Below are positions 54,801 to 57,710 of a stretch of 64,000 nucleotides of DNA, in pieces. The notes below the pieces were generated by a model. That model was not told where the DNA came from, searched no databases, and was given only the letters and a program-made list of their open reading frames with translations. A program made the translations under genes and the position numbers. Location of the stretch: the NCBI GenBank assembly GCA_031761405.1, contig JASEVX010000001.1, positions 111,974,025 to 112,038,024 on the forward strand, in the 5' to 3' direction. The DNA comes from Serripes groenlandicus (lineage: Eukaryota; Mollusca; Bivalvia; Cardiida; Cardiidae). Within the stretch, counting starts at the first letter, position 1, and every line of letters begins with the position of its first letter.

Positions 54801-55536
54801 GAACGTATTTTGTCAAAAAATAGAAAATCTCTATACTTGAATGGATAACCTATGACAAAAAGTGGAAAACATTGTGTCAAAAGGAGAAATTGCACGTTTT
54901 GTGCAATTTCTTCTTTTGTCACTATGTTTTCAAAAAGCCGTCTGCTGCAGGTGTCAGAAAGTGTATATGTGAGGGAAAGGGTTAAATAGTCATCTGCTGC
55001 AGTTATATCACAGCATGTTCCGGGTAAGAAACCAGTACTACTGGTACATTAATCCTGACACTTAGTAAGTCGGTTACCCAATAATTCCTAAGTGCCAAGG
55101 TCTTTGGTATCATCAGGCCATGGAACCGACAACATCCCTTTGTAGGTGGATTATTCTATTATTCTTTGAATAATTCTGTTTACTATATATTGTAAATTTC
55201 AGAGGCATCTTCTTGAAAATATTGTAACATATAGAACATTGAGAAGAATCCTAAGAAAAGGGTTTAAAACATTGCCAGAAAAGAGGAAATTGTTCTATTC
55301 CCACCAGAGTTCAAAAGTTGTCCAATGCAGAAATGTCATAAGTCATCAAAATCTGGAAAAGAAGTAAGTAATGTCTTTCCGAGATGAAGAAATAATTATA
55401 TTACCTGTGATACCTGTGTTACACGAATTGAATATTGACTGTTAAGAGGCTGCTCTTCTTTTAAAGGGGACAGTCTTCGATCAATAGGGGCTTGTCCCTT
55501 CAGCTTCTTTTTCTTTTTACGAAAACAACCAAACAT
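3770..55536 (-). CDS. MACF1/DST: Spectraplakin (MACF1/dystonin-like), CH1-less isoform, 23 exons, 3'-incomplete
   Basis: Spectraplakins are giant cytolinkers that join actin filaments to microtubules and to adhesion sites. The spliced model uses exons 55405-55536, 48065-48231, 42991-43106, 38497-38603, 35941-36060, 34177-34272, 30884-31008, 28623-28880, 27841-28174, 27209-27286, 26697-26858, 20288-20392, 19590-19685, 18940-19209, 17031-17093, 16005-16096, 14966-15255, 14019-14176, 12977-13137, 11500-11638, 10405-10595, 9296-9455 and 3770-3853. All junctions are GT-AG, phases match, and the sum is 3504 nt (1168 aa). Domains: unique N-terminus (1-44), CH2 (about 55-165), plakin spectrin repeats (about 175-1168) with an SH3 fold at about 705-765. 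Recognisable family motifs are LLLWSRR, LDAEDVDV, IIWLNEKEK, VLLDNSQKIRWR, VPSVCVTIPPPN and IEYANRHGGQFIREAK. Invertebrates usually have one such gene, so assignment to MACF1 versus DST is not meaningful. The remaining spectrin rod, EF hands and GAR domain must lie to the left. The exon model is inferred by reading, not from transcripts. Confidence 0.93.
4208..5394 (+). mobile_element. Helentron-associated-like element 1 with 179-bp tandem core
   Basis: Starts CTAGAAATACTGTGAGCAAA, followed by AATACCCCCC. The core holds about 5.5 tandem units of 179 bp (landmark TTATCTGCCC at 4451, 4630, 4809, 4988, 5167), then a (CAGA/CGGA)n microsatellite, then a hairpin with arms ACCCCCCCAAAC and GTTTGCCGGGGGGT ending in TATAA. 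No coding capacity. This layout (5' motif, minisatellite, microsatellite, 3' hairpin) is that of non-autonomous Helentrons/DINE-1/pearl elements. Confidence 0.8.
5395..7329 (+). mobile_element. Helentron-associated-like element 2, head-to-tail with element 1
   Basis: Begins CTAGAAATACTGTGAGCAAA directly after the TATAA end of element 1 and ends with the same hairpin at about 7295-7329. Core of about 9.5 units; landmark TTATCTCCCC at 5715, 5884, 6053, 6232, 6411, 6590, 6769, then a variant at 6948 and 7127. Units are 169 bp in the first part and 179 bp later; the 10-bp difference is the loss of AAATGTGGAG-like sequence. Open frames here are repeat artefacts. Confidence 0.8.
7944..9263 (-). mobile_element. 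tRNA-headed SINE (type B, tail 2) with 14-bp TSD, split by element 3
   Basis: Read on the minus strand: a tRNA-like head (GGAATCCGCTGTGGTCGAGT, B-box-like GGGTTCGATCCCC), a body CTAGTACTGGTTTGTTTACC, then a tail ending in repeated CATT. Flanked by GTTGTATGTGGGAA at 7930-7943 and 9264-9277. Element 3 (8008-9100) lies within its tail. Confidence 0.85.
8008..9100 (+). mobile_element. Helentron-associated-like element 3, nested in a SINE
   Basis: Starts CTAGAAATATCACTGAAGGT with AATACCCCCGG and ends with a (CGAC)n run and a hairpin of ACCCCCCCAAAAC and GTTTTGGGGGGT. The core is a different, roughly 140-160 bp tandem unit marked by AAGTAACAAAGGGCAATAAC (about six copies). Inserted into the tail of the SINE at 7944-9263. 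Confidence 0.8.
9296..9455 (-). CDS. MACF1/DST: Spectraplakin exon 22: spectrin repeat
   Basis: Reads LQSVQTGTDSLSQYTNGYAA to DDAKQLVQPTM. TTACAG acceptor, GTAAGT donor; phase 0 out. The donor lies about 10 bp from the edge of a three-level nest of mobile elements. Confidence 0.93.
9749..9960. mobile_element. Older MITE, full length
   Basis: TTAACCCTTTTCCACATACA to GTATGTGGGAAAGGGTTAA with centre AAATTGCTTGTTTTGAGCAA. Confidence 0.8.
10405..10595 (-). CDS. MACF1/DST: Spectraplakin exon 21: spectrin repeat
   Basis: Reads SIFSTIDRQESSLESLTEDA to NNRWKNIKDQVNTR. The L...I..LN.RW..I..QV..R pattern closes a spectrin repeat. TTTCAG acceptor. The donor is GTCAGA, weaker than the others; it is chosen because AG|G then completes Arg and joins to LQSVQTG of exon 22 in frame. 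Without it the frame runs on into the intron to a stop at about 10278. Confidence 0.9.
10673..10912 (-). mobile_element. Very old SINE (type A) copy
   Basis: GACCAGTTCACCTAATCATG, then GGAAGACAAATGAAGC, then ACTGATTGAGCTATCG. Strongly diverged but collinear with the younger copies. Confidence 0.5.
10919..11450 (+). mobile_element. Degenerate repeat element, GCTCACC family
   Basis: Starts ACAAGAGGGCCATGATTACC with ATCGCTCACCTG and ends with AAAGGCGATCACAATAACTA followed by CCTTGAGCAC. Two diverged core units carry the 'CCTGGCGGCCATA' / 'CCTGGTGGCCATA' motif. The right-hand hairpin is truncated. It stops about 50 bp before the exon 20 donor. Confidence 0.55.
11500..11638 (-). CDS. MACF1/DST: Spectraplakin exon 20: spectrin repeat
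   Basis: Reads LSMLNSVLTKLDDLERFVAS to VLGSQLNELQ. TTTCAG acceptor, GTAAAC donor; starts by completing Arg, ends in phase 0. A repeat element comes within about 50 bp of the donor. Confidence 0.92.
12284..12721. mobile_element. Two older MITEs back to back
   Basis: Copies at about 12284-12500 and 12497-12721 with the older CCCACATACA-type ends, meeting at GGGTTAACA. Both keep the GTCTGCTGCAG or CTGCAGCAGAC arms and an AAATTGCTCATGATGAGCAA-type centre. Confidence 0.75.
12977..13137 (-). CDS. MACF1/DST: Spectraplakin exon 19: spectrin repeat
   Basis: Reads EWEKALQSQEGPVEQVRLTY to TQMITLGNSFAER. Contains the ...K..FI..KW..I..L....AER pattern ending a repeat. TTTCAG acceptor, GTATTG donor; ends after two bases of Arg. 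Confidence 0.93.
13198..13455 (+). mobile_element. Short Helentron-associated-like element 4
   Basis: Begins CTAGAACTATCACTGAAGAT with AATACCCCC, has a single core unit, a short GACAGACAGCCCGACA run, and ends CTCTTCTTCGAAGAGAGTAT. The end hairpin arms are CTCTTC and GAAGAG. Confidence 0.65.
13710..13939. mobile_element. MITE, full length
   Basis: Same family as the copy at 1323, opposite orientation of the asymmetric centre; TTAA at both ends. Just left of exon 18. Confidence 0.88.
14019..14176 (-). CDS. MACF1/DST: Spectraplakin exon 18: spectrin repeat
   Basis: Reads LRRSRGPDKEFIQKLDAVSY to SLDMTRKQQT (52 codons plus the end of a split Asp). ACCAG acceptor; GTAAGT donor; ends in phase 0. 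Confidence 0.93.
14595..14815 (-). mobile_element. Old SINE (type A) copy
   Basis: CGATGGCCAGTTCACCTACT through GAGCTGGGGTTCTAACTCAA; the tRNA-like head is partly lost. An open frame on the plus strand here is a repeat artefact. Confidence 0.65.
14966..15255 (-). CDS. MACF1/DST: Spectraplakin exon 17: spectrin repeat after SH3
   Basis: Begins LKIQLDHLQSLLRVRKRKLR and contains GLIQGWDLAQFQALDPVRRD and ALNDDATKLIAEVGEGDREI. Helical spectrin-repeat segment typical of the region after SH3. TTTCAG acceptor, GTAGGC donor; phase 2 in, phase 1 out. Confidence 0.95.
15636..15865. mobile_element. MITE, full length
   Basis: TTAA at both ends and the AAATTGCACAAAACGTGCAA centre; nearly identical to the copy at 1323. 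Confidence 0.88.
16005..16096 (-). CDS. MACF1/DST: Spectraplakin exon 16: end of SH3 domain
   Basis: Reads IRTSPGQEDLVPSVCVTIPP, then PNYEAIEFADR. The G.E..VPSVC..IPPPN.EAI..A.R stretch closes the SH3 domain and returns to the spectrin-repeat helix. TTTCAG acceptor, GTAAGT donor; ends after two bases of Arg. Confidence 0.96.
16145..16300. mobile_element. MITE with internal deletion, abutting a second copy
   Basis: Both terminal repeats present but the central stem is deleted. Its right TTAA (16297-16300) is also the left end of an older copy running to about 16470. Confidence 0.8.
16770..17001 (+). mobile_element. Helentron-associated-like element, GTCCCCC family
   Basis: 5' motif TGGTCCCCCGCC, a core containing GTCAAGGTCAC, a (GACTGACG)n tract at about 16919-16957, and a 3' hairpin GTCCCCACGCTTTCGC with GCGGGGGAC. 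It ends about 30 bp from the donor of exon 15. Confidence 0.65.
17031..17093 (-). CDS. MACF1/DST: Spectraplakin exon 15: core of SH3 domain
   Basis: A 63-nt exon of 21 codons ending VVLLDNSQKIRWR, the central SH3 strands (D.E..LLDN.....W.V in the family). TTTCAG acceptor, GTAAGC donor; phase 0/0. A Helentron-like element ends only about 30 bp beyond the donor. Confidence 0.95.
17119..17348. mobile_element. MITE, full length
   Basis: TTAA-bounded, TGCACGTTTTGTGCAATTTC centre. Begins 26 bp from the acceptor side of exon 15. Confidence 0.88.
17397..17626. mobile_element. MITE, full length
   Basis: TTAA-bounded copy 49 bp from the previous one, with the opposite centre orientation. The two could pair with each other over their whole length. 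Confidence 0.88.
17958..18525. mobile_element. Unclassified 568-bp insertion with foldback
   Basis: Splits the SINE above. The flanks share TATCA. Contains a long imperfect inverted repeat at 18379-18522 whose arms begin AATATTACGTCCCTGAC and, on the other strand, AATATTATGTCCCTGAC. It also holds several TGACGT(A/C) strings. No reading frame of note; I do not recognise the family. Confidence 0.6.
18379..18522. repeat. Roughly 144-bp imperfect palindrome
   Basis: Left arm from AATATTACGTCCCTGAC through AACTTTATCAGACT and GATAATTG; the right arm is the complement, through CAATTATCAATTCTCCC and AGTCAGATAAAGTT. The loop is around GCCAAAGGC. It would form a strong hairpin in RNA or single-stranded DNA. 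Confidence 0.8.
18940..19209 (-). CDS. MACF1/DST: Spectraplakin exon 14: spectrin repeat helix and start of SH3
   Basis: Ninety codons: FFEEAQECEQWMSRQADSIN through LKELQELSDQVTEYERRVSS to IPLKQRGQPVFSELRCRCLC and IYKQPP. The last 25 residues begin the SH3 domain that all plakins carry inside a spectrin repeat (family: PLK.R..P......V.ALC.YKQ). CTCAG acceptor, GTAAGA donor; phase 0/0. Confidence 0.96.
19590..19685 (-). CDS. MACF1/DST: Spectraplakin exon 13: plakin domain
   Basis: Thirty-two codons: AYMSEMQSQWSWLLQLSVCL, then EAHVKNASAFYQ. Fits the conserved AY...MQ.QW.W.LQL..C.E.H.K....Y.QFF segment. TTCAG acceptor, GTAAGT donor; phase 0/0. Confidence 0.96.
20039..20199 (-). mobile_element. 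5'-truncated SINE (type B, tail 1) with 14-bp TSD
   Basis: Tail TTTATTTATTGGGGTTTTACG, body TTCACTTATTCATGATACCT, ending at CCGTAGTGCAGCGACTG with the tRNA head missing. Direct repeats AATTTCTCCCCTAA at 20025-20038 and 20200-20213. Confidence 0.85.
20288..20392 (-). CDS. MACF1/DST: Spectraplakin exon 12: plakin domain
   Basis: Thirty-five codons: NLLYDLKGRESQFNSVQDRG, then NSMVLDRHPASQTIE. Matches the family pattern L...LE..E..F..VQ..G..L.L..HPA...IE. TTTCAG acceptor, GTACAT donor; phase 0/0. The intron before it is 6.3 kb. Confidence 0.95.
20546..20773. mobile_element. MITE inserted in an older MITE
   Basis: TTAA-bounded young copy. The flanks at 20467-20545 and 20774-20851 are the two halves of an older copy. 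Confidence 0.85.
22628..22855 (-). mobile_element. Intact SINE (type B, tail 2)
   Basis: Same structure as the copy at 7944-9263 but uninterrupted: GAATGAATGTATATTGTTTT at the left and CGACCACAGCGGATTCC at the right. Short TSD CCAAGATGA at 22619-22627 and 22856-22864. Serves as the empty site for element 3. Confidence 0.82.
22856..24281 (+). mobile_element. Helentron-associated-like element, GCTCACC family, long core
   Basis: 5' side AATCGCTCACCTGAG; 3' side AAAGGCGATCACAATAACTC and the hairpin AGCACTTCGTGCT followed by GGTGAGC. The core consists of many copies of a unit marked by GGCCTAGTGACCTAGTTT. It contains a 536-bp internal duplication. A SINE at 22628-22855 is inserted at its 5' side. 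Confidence 0.7.
23014..24060. repeat. 536-bp offset duplication in the element core
   Basis: The stretch starting near TTTAACAGAAATGACCAATA occurs at 23031 and again at 23567 and is near-identical to the end of the second copy at about 24060. Shows recent expansion by unequal exchange of a multi-unit block. Confidence 0.85.
25179..25544. mobile_element. Two older MITEs back to back
   Basis: Copies at about 25179-25323 and 25320-25544 share GGGTTAACCC at 25318-25327. The first lacks most of its centre. Confidence 0.75.
26046..26269. mobile_element. MITE, full length
   Basis: TTAA ends, centre TTGCTCAAAACAAGCAATTT. Confidence 0.87.
26697..26858 (-). CDS. MACF1/DST: Spectraplakin exon 11: plakin domain, WLNEKE motif
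   Basis: Fifty-four codons from NTSSRRMKSLESLVEFLQAA to PAVEEFYK. The ATQEIIWLNEKEKVEVTRDW segment is the most diagnostic plakin-family motif in the window. GCAG acceptor, GTAACA donor; phase 0/0. Confidence 0.97.
27209..27286 (-). CDS. MACF1/DST: Spectraplakin exon 10: plakin domain
   Basis: Twenty-six codons: VNLAPDEQDLYTEWLSKVEV followed by SYSLLN. Links two spectrin-repeat helices. TTACAG acceptor and GTAAGT donor, both phase 0. Confidence 0.93.
27345..27475 (-). mobile_element. Old SINE (type B) fragment
   Basis: TATTTCAGTCATATCATAGT, ACTGACCAGTACTAGACTTG, AAAATGTGCCTTGC and GCTGGGATCAAACCATGAAC match the type B body and head in order, with many substitutions. Confidence 0.55.
27841..28174 (-). 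CDS. MACF1/DST: Spectraplakin exon 9: plakin spectrin repeat
   Basis: Longest exon here (334 nt). Begins VSGLLSRVSQVRNDLYTNVK and ends KKEIDKCINDR. It contains TRRREVVTEVRLIENNPAFR and HVQHCLNWIEAKQNALEDVE; the W.E..Q..LE...FGSDL motif is strongly plakin-like. Acceptor TTTCAG, donor GTAAGT; ends in phase 0. Confidence 0.96.
28623..28880 (-). CDS. MACF1/DST: Spectraplakin exon 8: plakin spectrin repeat
   Basis: Eighty-six residues beginning LERFQRLAEKIHRESKHCDD and ending DGKYATSDNIYRR. The R..RLQ.LAEK..R....C...L..I..RI.EE..R...LHP pattern is a standard plakin spectrin-repeat triple helix. Acceptor TTTCAG, donor GTAGGT; phase 2 in, phase 2 out. Confidence 0.95.
28881..30883 (-). other. Intron 7
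   Basis: 2.0 kb with an old MITE at about 28950-29090 and a short Helentron-like element (30505-30762). The stretch 29700-30300 is less AT-rich and has CG-containing strings but no exon that I recognise. Confidence 0.55.
30505..30762 (+). mobile_element. Helentron-associated-like element, short copy
   Basis: Contains ATGCCCCCCTGAGC near the left side, a core with ATGACCAATGTTC, a CAGACAAACGGACCTACCGACCGAC tract and the end hairpin CTCTTCTTCGAAGAG. The 5' and 3' ends look like they come from different subfamilies. Confidence 0.5.
30884..31008 (-). CDS. MACF1/DST: Spectraplakin exon 7: plakin domain
   Basis: Reads SSGASHLGTDDELYPDNINR, then LWNRLEHTVQEREMAVQSEIIR. Contains the P..I..LW..LE....ERE...Q.E..R pattern at the end of the first repeat of the plakin domain. 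Acceptor TTACAG, donor GTAATC; ends after two bases of Arg. Confidence 0.93.
31249..32200 (+). mobile_element. Helentron-associated-like element, TACGCCCGT family
   Basis: Begins CAAGAGCGCCAAATGCCACA with AATACGTCC and ends ATACGATCCGGGCGTATAAA. Core of about five 162-bp units (landmark CAAAGGCTTCT at 31478 and 31640). The terminal hairpin is shortened relative to the copy at 45231. It is inserted in the end of an old MITE (31077-31248). Confidence 0.75.
32596..32825. mobile_element. MITE, full length
   Basis: TTAA ends, centre TTGCTTGTTTTGAGCAATTT. Lies about 115 bp from the MITE/SINE composite at 32941. Confidence 0.87.
32941..33433. mobile_element. MITE split by a type A SINE
   Basis: The two MITE halves (32941-33042 and 33340-33433) flank the SINE at 33043-33327 and its 12-bp TSD. 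Removing the SINE and one TSD restores a normal MITE outline. The left TTAA has decayed. Confidence 0.87.
33043..33327 (-). mobile_element. tRNA-headed SINE (type A) with 12-bp TSD inside a MITE
   Basis: Tail ATTGATTGATTTATTGGGG at the left; at the right, the complement of a tRNA-like head (GGCCGAGCCCCGGTAGCGAC, B-box-like GAGTTTGAATCCC on the minus strand). TSD CGATTTCCATCT at 33031-33042 and 33328-33339. Body contains CAGTTCACCTACTCATGC. Confidence 0.88.
33598..33812. mobile_element. MITE, near full length
   Basis: TTAA ends; missing the CAGCAGACGGCTTTTTG part of one subterminal arm. Confidence 0.86.
34177..34272 (-). CDS. MACF1/DST: Spectraplakin exon 6: plakin domain
   Basis: Thirty-two codons, SLLLDLNRFKIEDVPPRLEI then RKRILKLFDDIQ. 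Continues the first plakin spectrin repeat. TTTCAG acceptor with a long pyrimidine run; GTAAGA donor; phase 0/0. Confidence 0.93.
34581..34810. mobile_element. MITE, full length
   Basis: TTAA ends, centre TTGCACGTTTTGTGCAATTT. Sits immediately before the tandem-core element at 34838. Confidence 0.88.
34838..35870 (+). mobile_element. Tandem-core repeat element, GTGACCTTGACC family
   Basis: Starts ACAAGAGCATCGCCGATGAT. The core has about six units of 150-165 bp marked by CACTGTGACCTTGACC, CATGTCCAAGCTCT and GAAGGAATTC. I do not see a clear 3' hairpin, so the right end near 35870 is approximate. Confidence 0.55.
35941..36060 (-). CDS. MACF1/DST: Spectraplakin exon 5: start of plakin domain
   Basis: Forty codons, ERQLKIEEYKELSFPLVSWL onward to TTLIEMK. 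Corresponds to the first plakin-domain spectrin-repeat helix (family pattern: ...Y...V..L..W......M..R.FP....E.K). Flanked by TTACAG and GTAACA; phase 0 on both sides. Confidence 0.93.
36475..38538 (-). repeat. 54-bp minisatellite derived from exon 4 and its splice donor
   Basis: About 38 tandem units. Each consists of the last 42 nt of exon 4 (TTCCCTGAAGTCCCCTCAG onward) plus the first 12 nt of its intron (GTAAGTCATCTG). The unit is 54 bp, so it preserves frame and encodes 18 residues of the form PSVEQSLKDNVSHLFPVV. The eight units nearest the exon (38095-38540) are open and most keep a GTAAGT donor. Distal units have decayed donors (GTAAATC, GTTAGTC), small indels and stops. Each unit also holds a pyrimidine-rich stretch before TAG that resembles an acceptor. 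Confidence 0.93.
36731..37722. repeat. 496-bp tandem duplication inside the minisatellite
   Basis: A block of about nine degenerate units is repeated at an offset of 496 bp; the distinctive ATTATGCTTTAGTGATTGC string begins at 36761 and again at 37257. The two copies appear almost identical, so this is a recent segmental duplication of the older part of the array. Confidence 0.9.
38497..38603 (-). CDS. MACF1/DST: Spectraplakin exon 4: end of CH2; source of a 54-bp minisatellite
   Basis: Reads DVDVERPDEKSIIVYVSSLY, then EQFPEVPSVEQSLKDN. This is the last CH2 helix followed by a short linker. The proximal donor is AAT|GTAAGT. The last 42 nt of the exon plus the first 12 nt of the intron form the unit of the tandem array downstream (36475-38538), so the true donor could be any of several phase-0 copies. 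Use of the proximal donor joins in frame to GAG AGA CAG of exon 5. Without splicing, the frame stays open for eight 18-residue units and stops at about 38095. Confidence 0.92.
39753..39981. mobile_element. Older MITE, full length
   Basis: TTAACCCTTTCCCACATACA to GTATGTGGGAAAAGGTTAA; centre AAATTGCTCATTTTGAGCAA. Typifies the older CACATACAG-ended subfamily. Confidence 0.8.
40472..40772 (-). mobile_element. SINE (type A), longest tRNA-like head in the window
   Basis: Tail GATTGATTGATTGGGGTTTAA; the head on the minus strand reads GCCCCGGTAGCTCAGTCGGT and carries a canonical A-box-like and a B-box-like (GAGTTCAAATCCC) segment. It interrupts the element at 40004-41139. I do not see a clean TSD. 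Confidence 0.8.
40902..41125. mobile_element. MITE inserted in a Helentron-like element
   Basis: Near full length. Lies where the unbroken element at 31249-32200 has CTTAAAACTATAATA, giving an empty-site comparison for TTAA targeting. The left TTAA has mutated. Confidence 0.85.
41873..42860 (+). mobile_element. Degenerate tandem-core element
   Basis: Starts ACAAGAGTGCCAAGAAGGCC with CAATCACCTGAG. The core has four to five diverged units of about 200 bp with 'TTTTGCCCCTTTTCTAATGCC'-like strings. It ends GACGACAGACAGAGAGTGAT near 42846, just before an old MITE. Confidence 0.5.
42991..43106 (-). CDS. MACF1/DST: Spectraplakin exon 3: middle of CH2 domain
   Basis: Completes Arg and reads PEMIDFRQVRTQTNKQNLEL, then AFSTAEREFGVTRLLDAE. 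The N...NLE.AF..AE..FGV..LLDAEDV run is the signature of CH2 helices in actin-binding domains. TTTCAG acceptor, GTAAGG donor; begins in phase 2 and ends in phase 1, matching its neighbours. Confidence 0.96.
43165..43310 (-). mobile_element. SINE type C fragment
   Basis: Contains TTCAGTCATATCACTGCATT, TAATGCTAACCATGCAACCC and AGCGCCAAGGAGGACAGCCA, collinear with the copy at 54555. Lies close behind the acceptor of exon 3. Confidence 0.5.
45231..47488 (+). mobile_element. Long Helentron-associated-like element, TACGCCCGT family
   Basis: Starts ACAAGAGCGCCAAATGTCAC and AAATACGCCCGTCC; ends GATCCGTTTTTCAAAACGGG then CGTATAAAA. The 3' hairpin is CCGTTTT/AAAACGG, and ACGGGCGTA is the exact complement of the 5' TACGCCCGT. 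Core of about 13 units of about 161 bp. No reading frame of interest. Confidence 0.8.
45497..47415. repeat. 965-bp six-unit higher-order duplication
   Basis: Two near-identical blocks, 45497-46461 and 46462-47415, offset by 965 bp (CTATCGACTG at 45531 and 46496; CGATTACTCT at 46326 and 47291). Monomers within a block differ far more from each other than the two blocks do. Confidence 0.9.
47734..47966. mobile_element. MITE, full length
   Basis: TTAA ends, centre TTGCACGTTTTGTGCAATTT with a 3-bp AGA duplication. Its right end is about 100 bp from the exon 2 donor. Confidence 0.88.
48065..48231 (-). CDS. MACF1/DST: Spectraplakin exon 2: first half of CH2 domain
   Basis: Encodes VSDVVVPGQPEDITAKEALLLW and continues through NFNNSWRDGKAFLSIIHRNR. 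This is the first half of a calponin-homology type 2 domain, with the helix-1 Trp and the NF..SW.DG.AF core typical of spectrin/plakin CH2. Acceptor CAG before GTT; donor GTAATT; ends after two bases of an Arg codon. In the family, this exon is the common acceptor for CH1-containing and CH1-less first exons. Confidence 0.95.
49490..49720 (+). mobile_element. Helentron-associated-like element, GCCCCC family
   Basis: 5' motif GATGCCCCCGAATGG, a core with GGTCAAAGGTCAAGG, a (CAGA)n tract at about 49659-49676, and a 3' hairpin GCCCACCGAATCGGTG followed by CCGGGGGCATAA. Confidence 0.65.
52208..52406. mobile_element. MITE, one end lost
   Basis: Right half and centre intact, ending GGGTTAA; the left terminal repeat is replaced by unrelated sequence. 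Confidence 0.75.
54555..54757 (-). mobile_element. Third tRNA-headed SINE type (C)
   Basis: On the minus strand the right end reads AACTGCCTTGATGGTGTATT and then GGTTGCGGGTTCGGTTCCC, a tRNA-like head with a B box. The body carries AGCGCCAAGGAGGGCAGCCA. Fragments with the same body occur at 43165-43300 and 55005-55140. Confidence 0.6.
54758..54985. mobile_element. MITE, full length
   Basis: TTAA ends; inserted directly at the head end of the type C SINE (54555-54757). Confidence 0.87.
55005..55140 (-). mobile_element. SINE type C fragment, diverged
   Basis: Holds TATCACAGCATGTTCCGGGT, AAGTGCCAAGGTCTTTGGTA and CCATGGAACCGACAACATCC, matching type C body and head in order. Confidence 0.4.
55405..55536 (-). 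CDS. MACF1/DST: Spectraplakin exon 1: start codon and unique N-terminus
   Basis: Forty-four codons starting MFGCFRKKKKKLKG and ending VTQVSQ, then a GTAATA donor. The ATG sits in a strong context (ACCACC before it), and an in-frame TAA lies 21 nt upstream, which supports this start. The peptide has no CH1 similarity. A cysteine at position 4 followed by six consecutive basic residues resembles membrane-tethered N-termini known from CH1-less vertebrate plakin isoforms, but Gly2 is absent, so N-myristoylation is not expected. A TTTATAAAA stretch at 55553-55561 is too close to the ATG to be a normal TATA box. Ends in phase 0. Confidence 0.85.
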
Positions 55537-56591
55537 GGTGGTAGTGACAGCGTTTTATAAATCCAGCATGGTTATTTATTTACAATGTTTATCCAGTTTT
55601 TCTCACTACACAGACCACGATTTTTTGTGAAACACTGTAAAATTAAACTGATCCATTTTCAACAAAGGCTTGTAACACTAGATGTACCCAAACCTTTCTG
55701 TATACATCCCTTCTCCATCAAATGGACAATTTAACCCCGTAATCAAATTGTGAGCCTTCTCCAAATTGAAAACATCTAATTATGAAATAATTGTGGGAAA
55801 AAGAGAGTATGCTTTTATGGGCAATTTCTCCTATTTCCACAACATTTATACCTCTGAATTAAAATTAAACATCAAATTTTCTCGATATCACTATTTCTTC
55901 ATAAGATGATTTCAAAGTAGATGGGAAAAAATTCTAAAATACTAAAACCCATAGAAAACAACAGAACCTCTAGAATGTAGAAACATGTAGTCAAAAATAA
56001 AATCAGTAAACATTTAAACCACTAAAACATACTAAAACCCATGACTAACATGAACACCTCTAGAATGTAGAAACATTAAGTCACTGTTTGCAGCAGACAC
56101 ACAGCTATTAATTATAGATGTACAACTTGAAGCTGAAACTGACTCCACCTTGATAAATACTCTATGTCAACTAAAACTCCTTCACAAAACGATAAAGTGA
56201 CCAATTGAATGACCAACCCAAGAAACTAGCTCAATTAAAATTATGCGCATCAACATGGGTTTGAGTTAAACCCTTTCCCCGATACAAACAACATTATTTT
56301 GGTTGCTTTGCAGGCTTTTTTTTTTAAAAAAACATTGTGAGAAAAGAAGCTCCATTAAAAAATTAAATTACCATTGTTTAAAATGACTATCATCTTCTCC
56401 TCAGATGATTTCACAGCAACGAAATGACTCAGCATATAAAGTAAACAGTTACATATTACTTAATTCTATATTTCCAGAACTTATAAACCTATGCTGGGGG
56501 TAGTCCTGATAACTGTGTCACAGAAGCATTAAGTACCAACAACATGTTTCACAGAAAACTTTCTTAAACTATTCTGTCTGAAACTTCCAAA

Positions 56592-57013
56592 TTAACCCTG
56601 TCCCACATAAAAATAAACTGCAGCAGACAAGTTTGAAACATCTAGACAAGAATATGGAAAACTTTCTACAAATCAAATGAAAGTATTATCATTAACAAGG
56701 TCTGAATAGAATGTGGTGAATATGATATAACTCATCGTTTTTTAAAGTCATCTGCTGCACATTCATCTGCATGTGGGAAAGGGTTAACCCTTTCCCTCAT
56801 ACGACAATTCTGCAGCAGACGACTTTGAACATATTTTGTCAAATAATGGAAAATCTCTATAATTGAATGGATAACCTATGACTAAAAGTGGAAAACATAG
56901 TAACAAAAGAAGAAATTGCACATTTTGTGCAATTTCTTCTTTTGTCACTATGTTTTCAAAAAGCCGTCTGCTGCAGAGGCGTCAGAAAGCGTCTATATGA
57001 GGGAAAGGGTTAA
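56592..57013. mobile_element. Old and young MITE sharing one TTAA
   Basis: An old copy (56592-56787) and a full-length young copy (56784-57013) abut, with the single TTAA at 56784-56787 serving both. Confidence 0.85.
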
Positions 57014-57710
57014 GAAACTATTTTAAATCCACCTTGAAGGTCACTGTCATGTACAATATGTTTCTCACCTGAATCGACTAATATTGACAACAATTTGCTT
57101 TGTACCTGGTGAATCCTCTACCAATCAATATGGCGTGTGCTACTCTTTGGTCAGATCAATACTGTGAAATTTAGTCTTATGTAAATCTTAACCACTTAAT
57201 TACGACACTGGCTTTTATACCCTTTCCAACATACAGACACTTTCTGTCATCTCTAAGGCAGACAACTTTTGAAATCATTGTAACAAAAGAAGAAATTGCT
57301 CACAATGAGCAAATTCTCTGCCACATAATGCTTTCAAGTCTAATAAATAAATGTAAATGTTTCACGTTTTTTAGCCAATATGTTTTGAAAGTCATCTGCT
57401 GCCGAATGAATGTACCGAGTGTATGTGGAAAAGGCTAAAGGGGGTCCTAATTTACTATGCTGCATGGATAAAATGAATATTTAAAGACAATTACAGATAG
57501 CATGAACTTTTAAATCAGCCTCCATTCCTTAATAAGTATAGAGACTTCTATTTTCATAAGTCTAGGAGGTTTTGTTTACTAAAAATAGCTTTCAGTGATT
57601 CATTGATTGATTGATCGATTGAAACCAAATTTCAACTTATCTTTAGGTGATATAATATGTCCAACTTTTATGCACAGATTCAGCAAAGCTGCAATTATTA
57701 TTGTGTTGAA

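Larger units (their letters stand above)
48232..55404 (-). other. Intron 1
   Basis: 7.2 kb. Old MITEs at about 48912-49112, 49839-50143, 51360-51487, 53047-53242, 53868-54093 and 54345-54545, younger ones at 52208-52406 and 54758-54985, an element at 49490-49720 and SINE C copies. No CH1 exon was found here. Remaining parts are AT-rich and featureless to my reading. Confidence 0.6.

Noticed and set aside
55553..55561. TATA box for exon 1
   Set aside because: TTTATAAAA lies only about 17-25 nt before the ATG, leaving no room for a normal 5' UTR.
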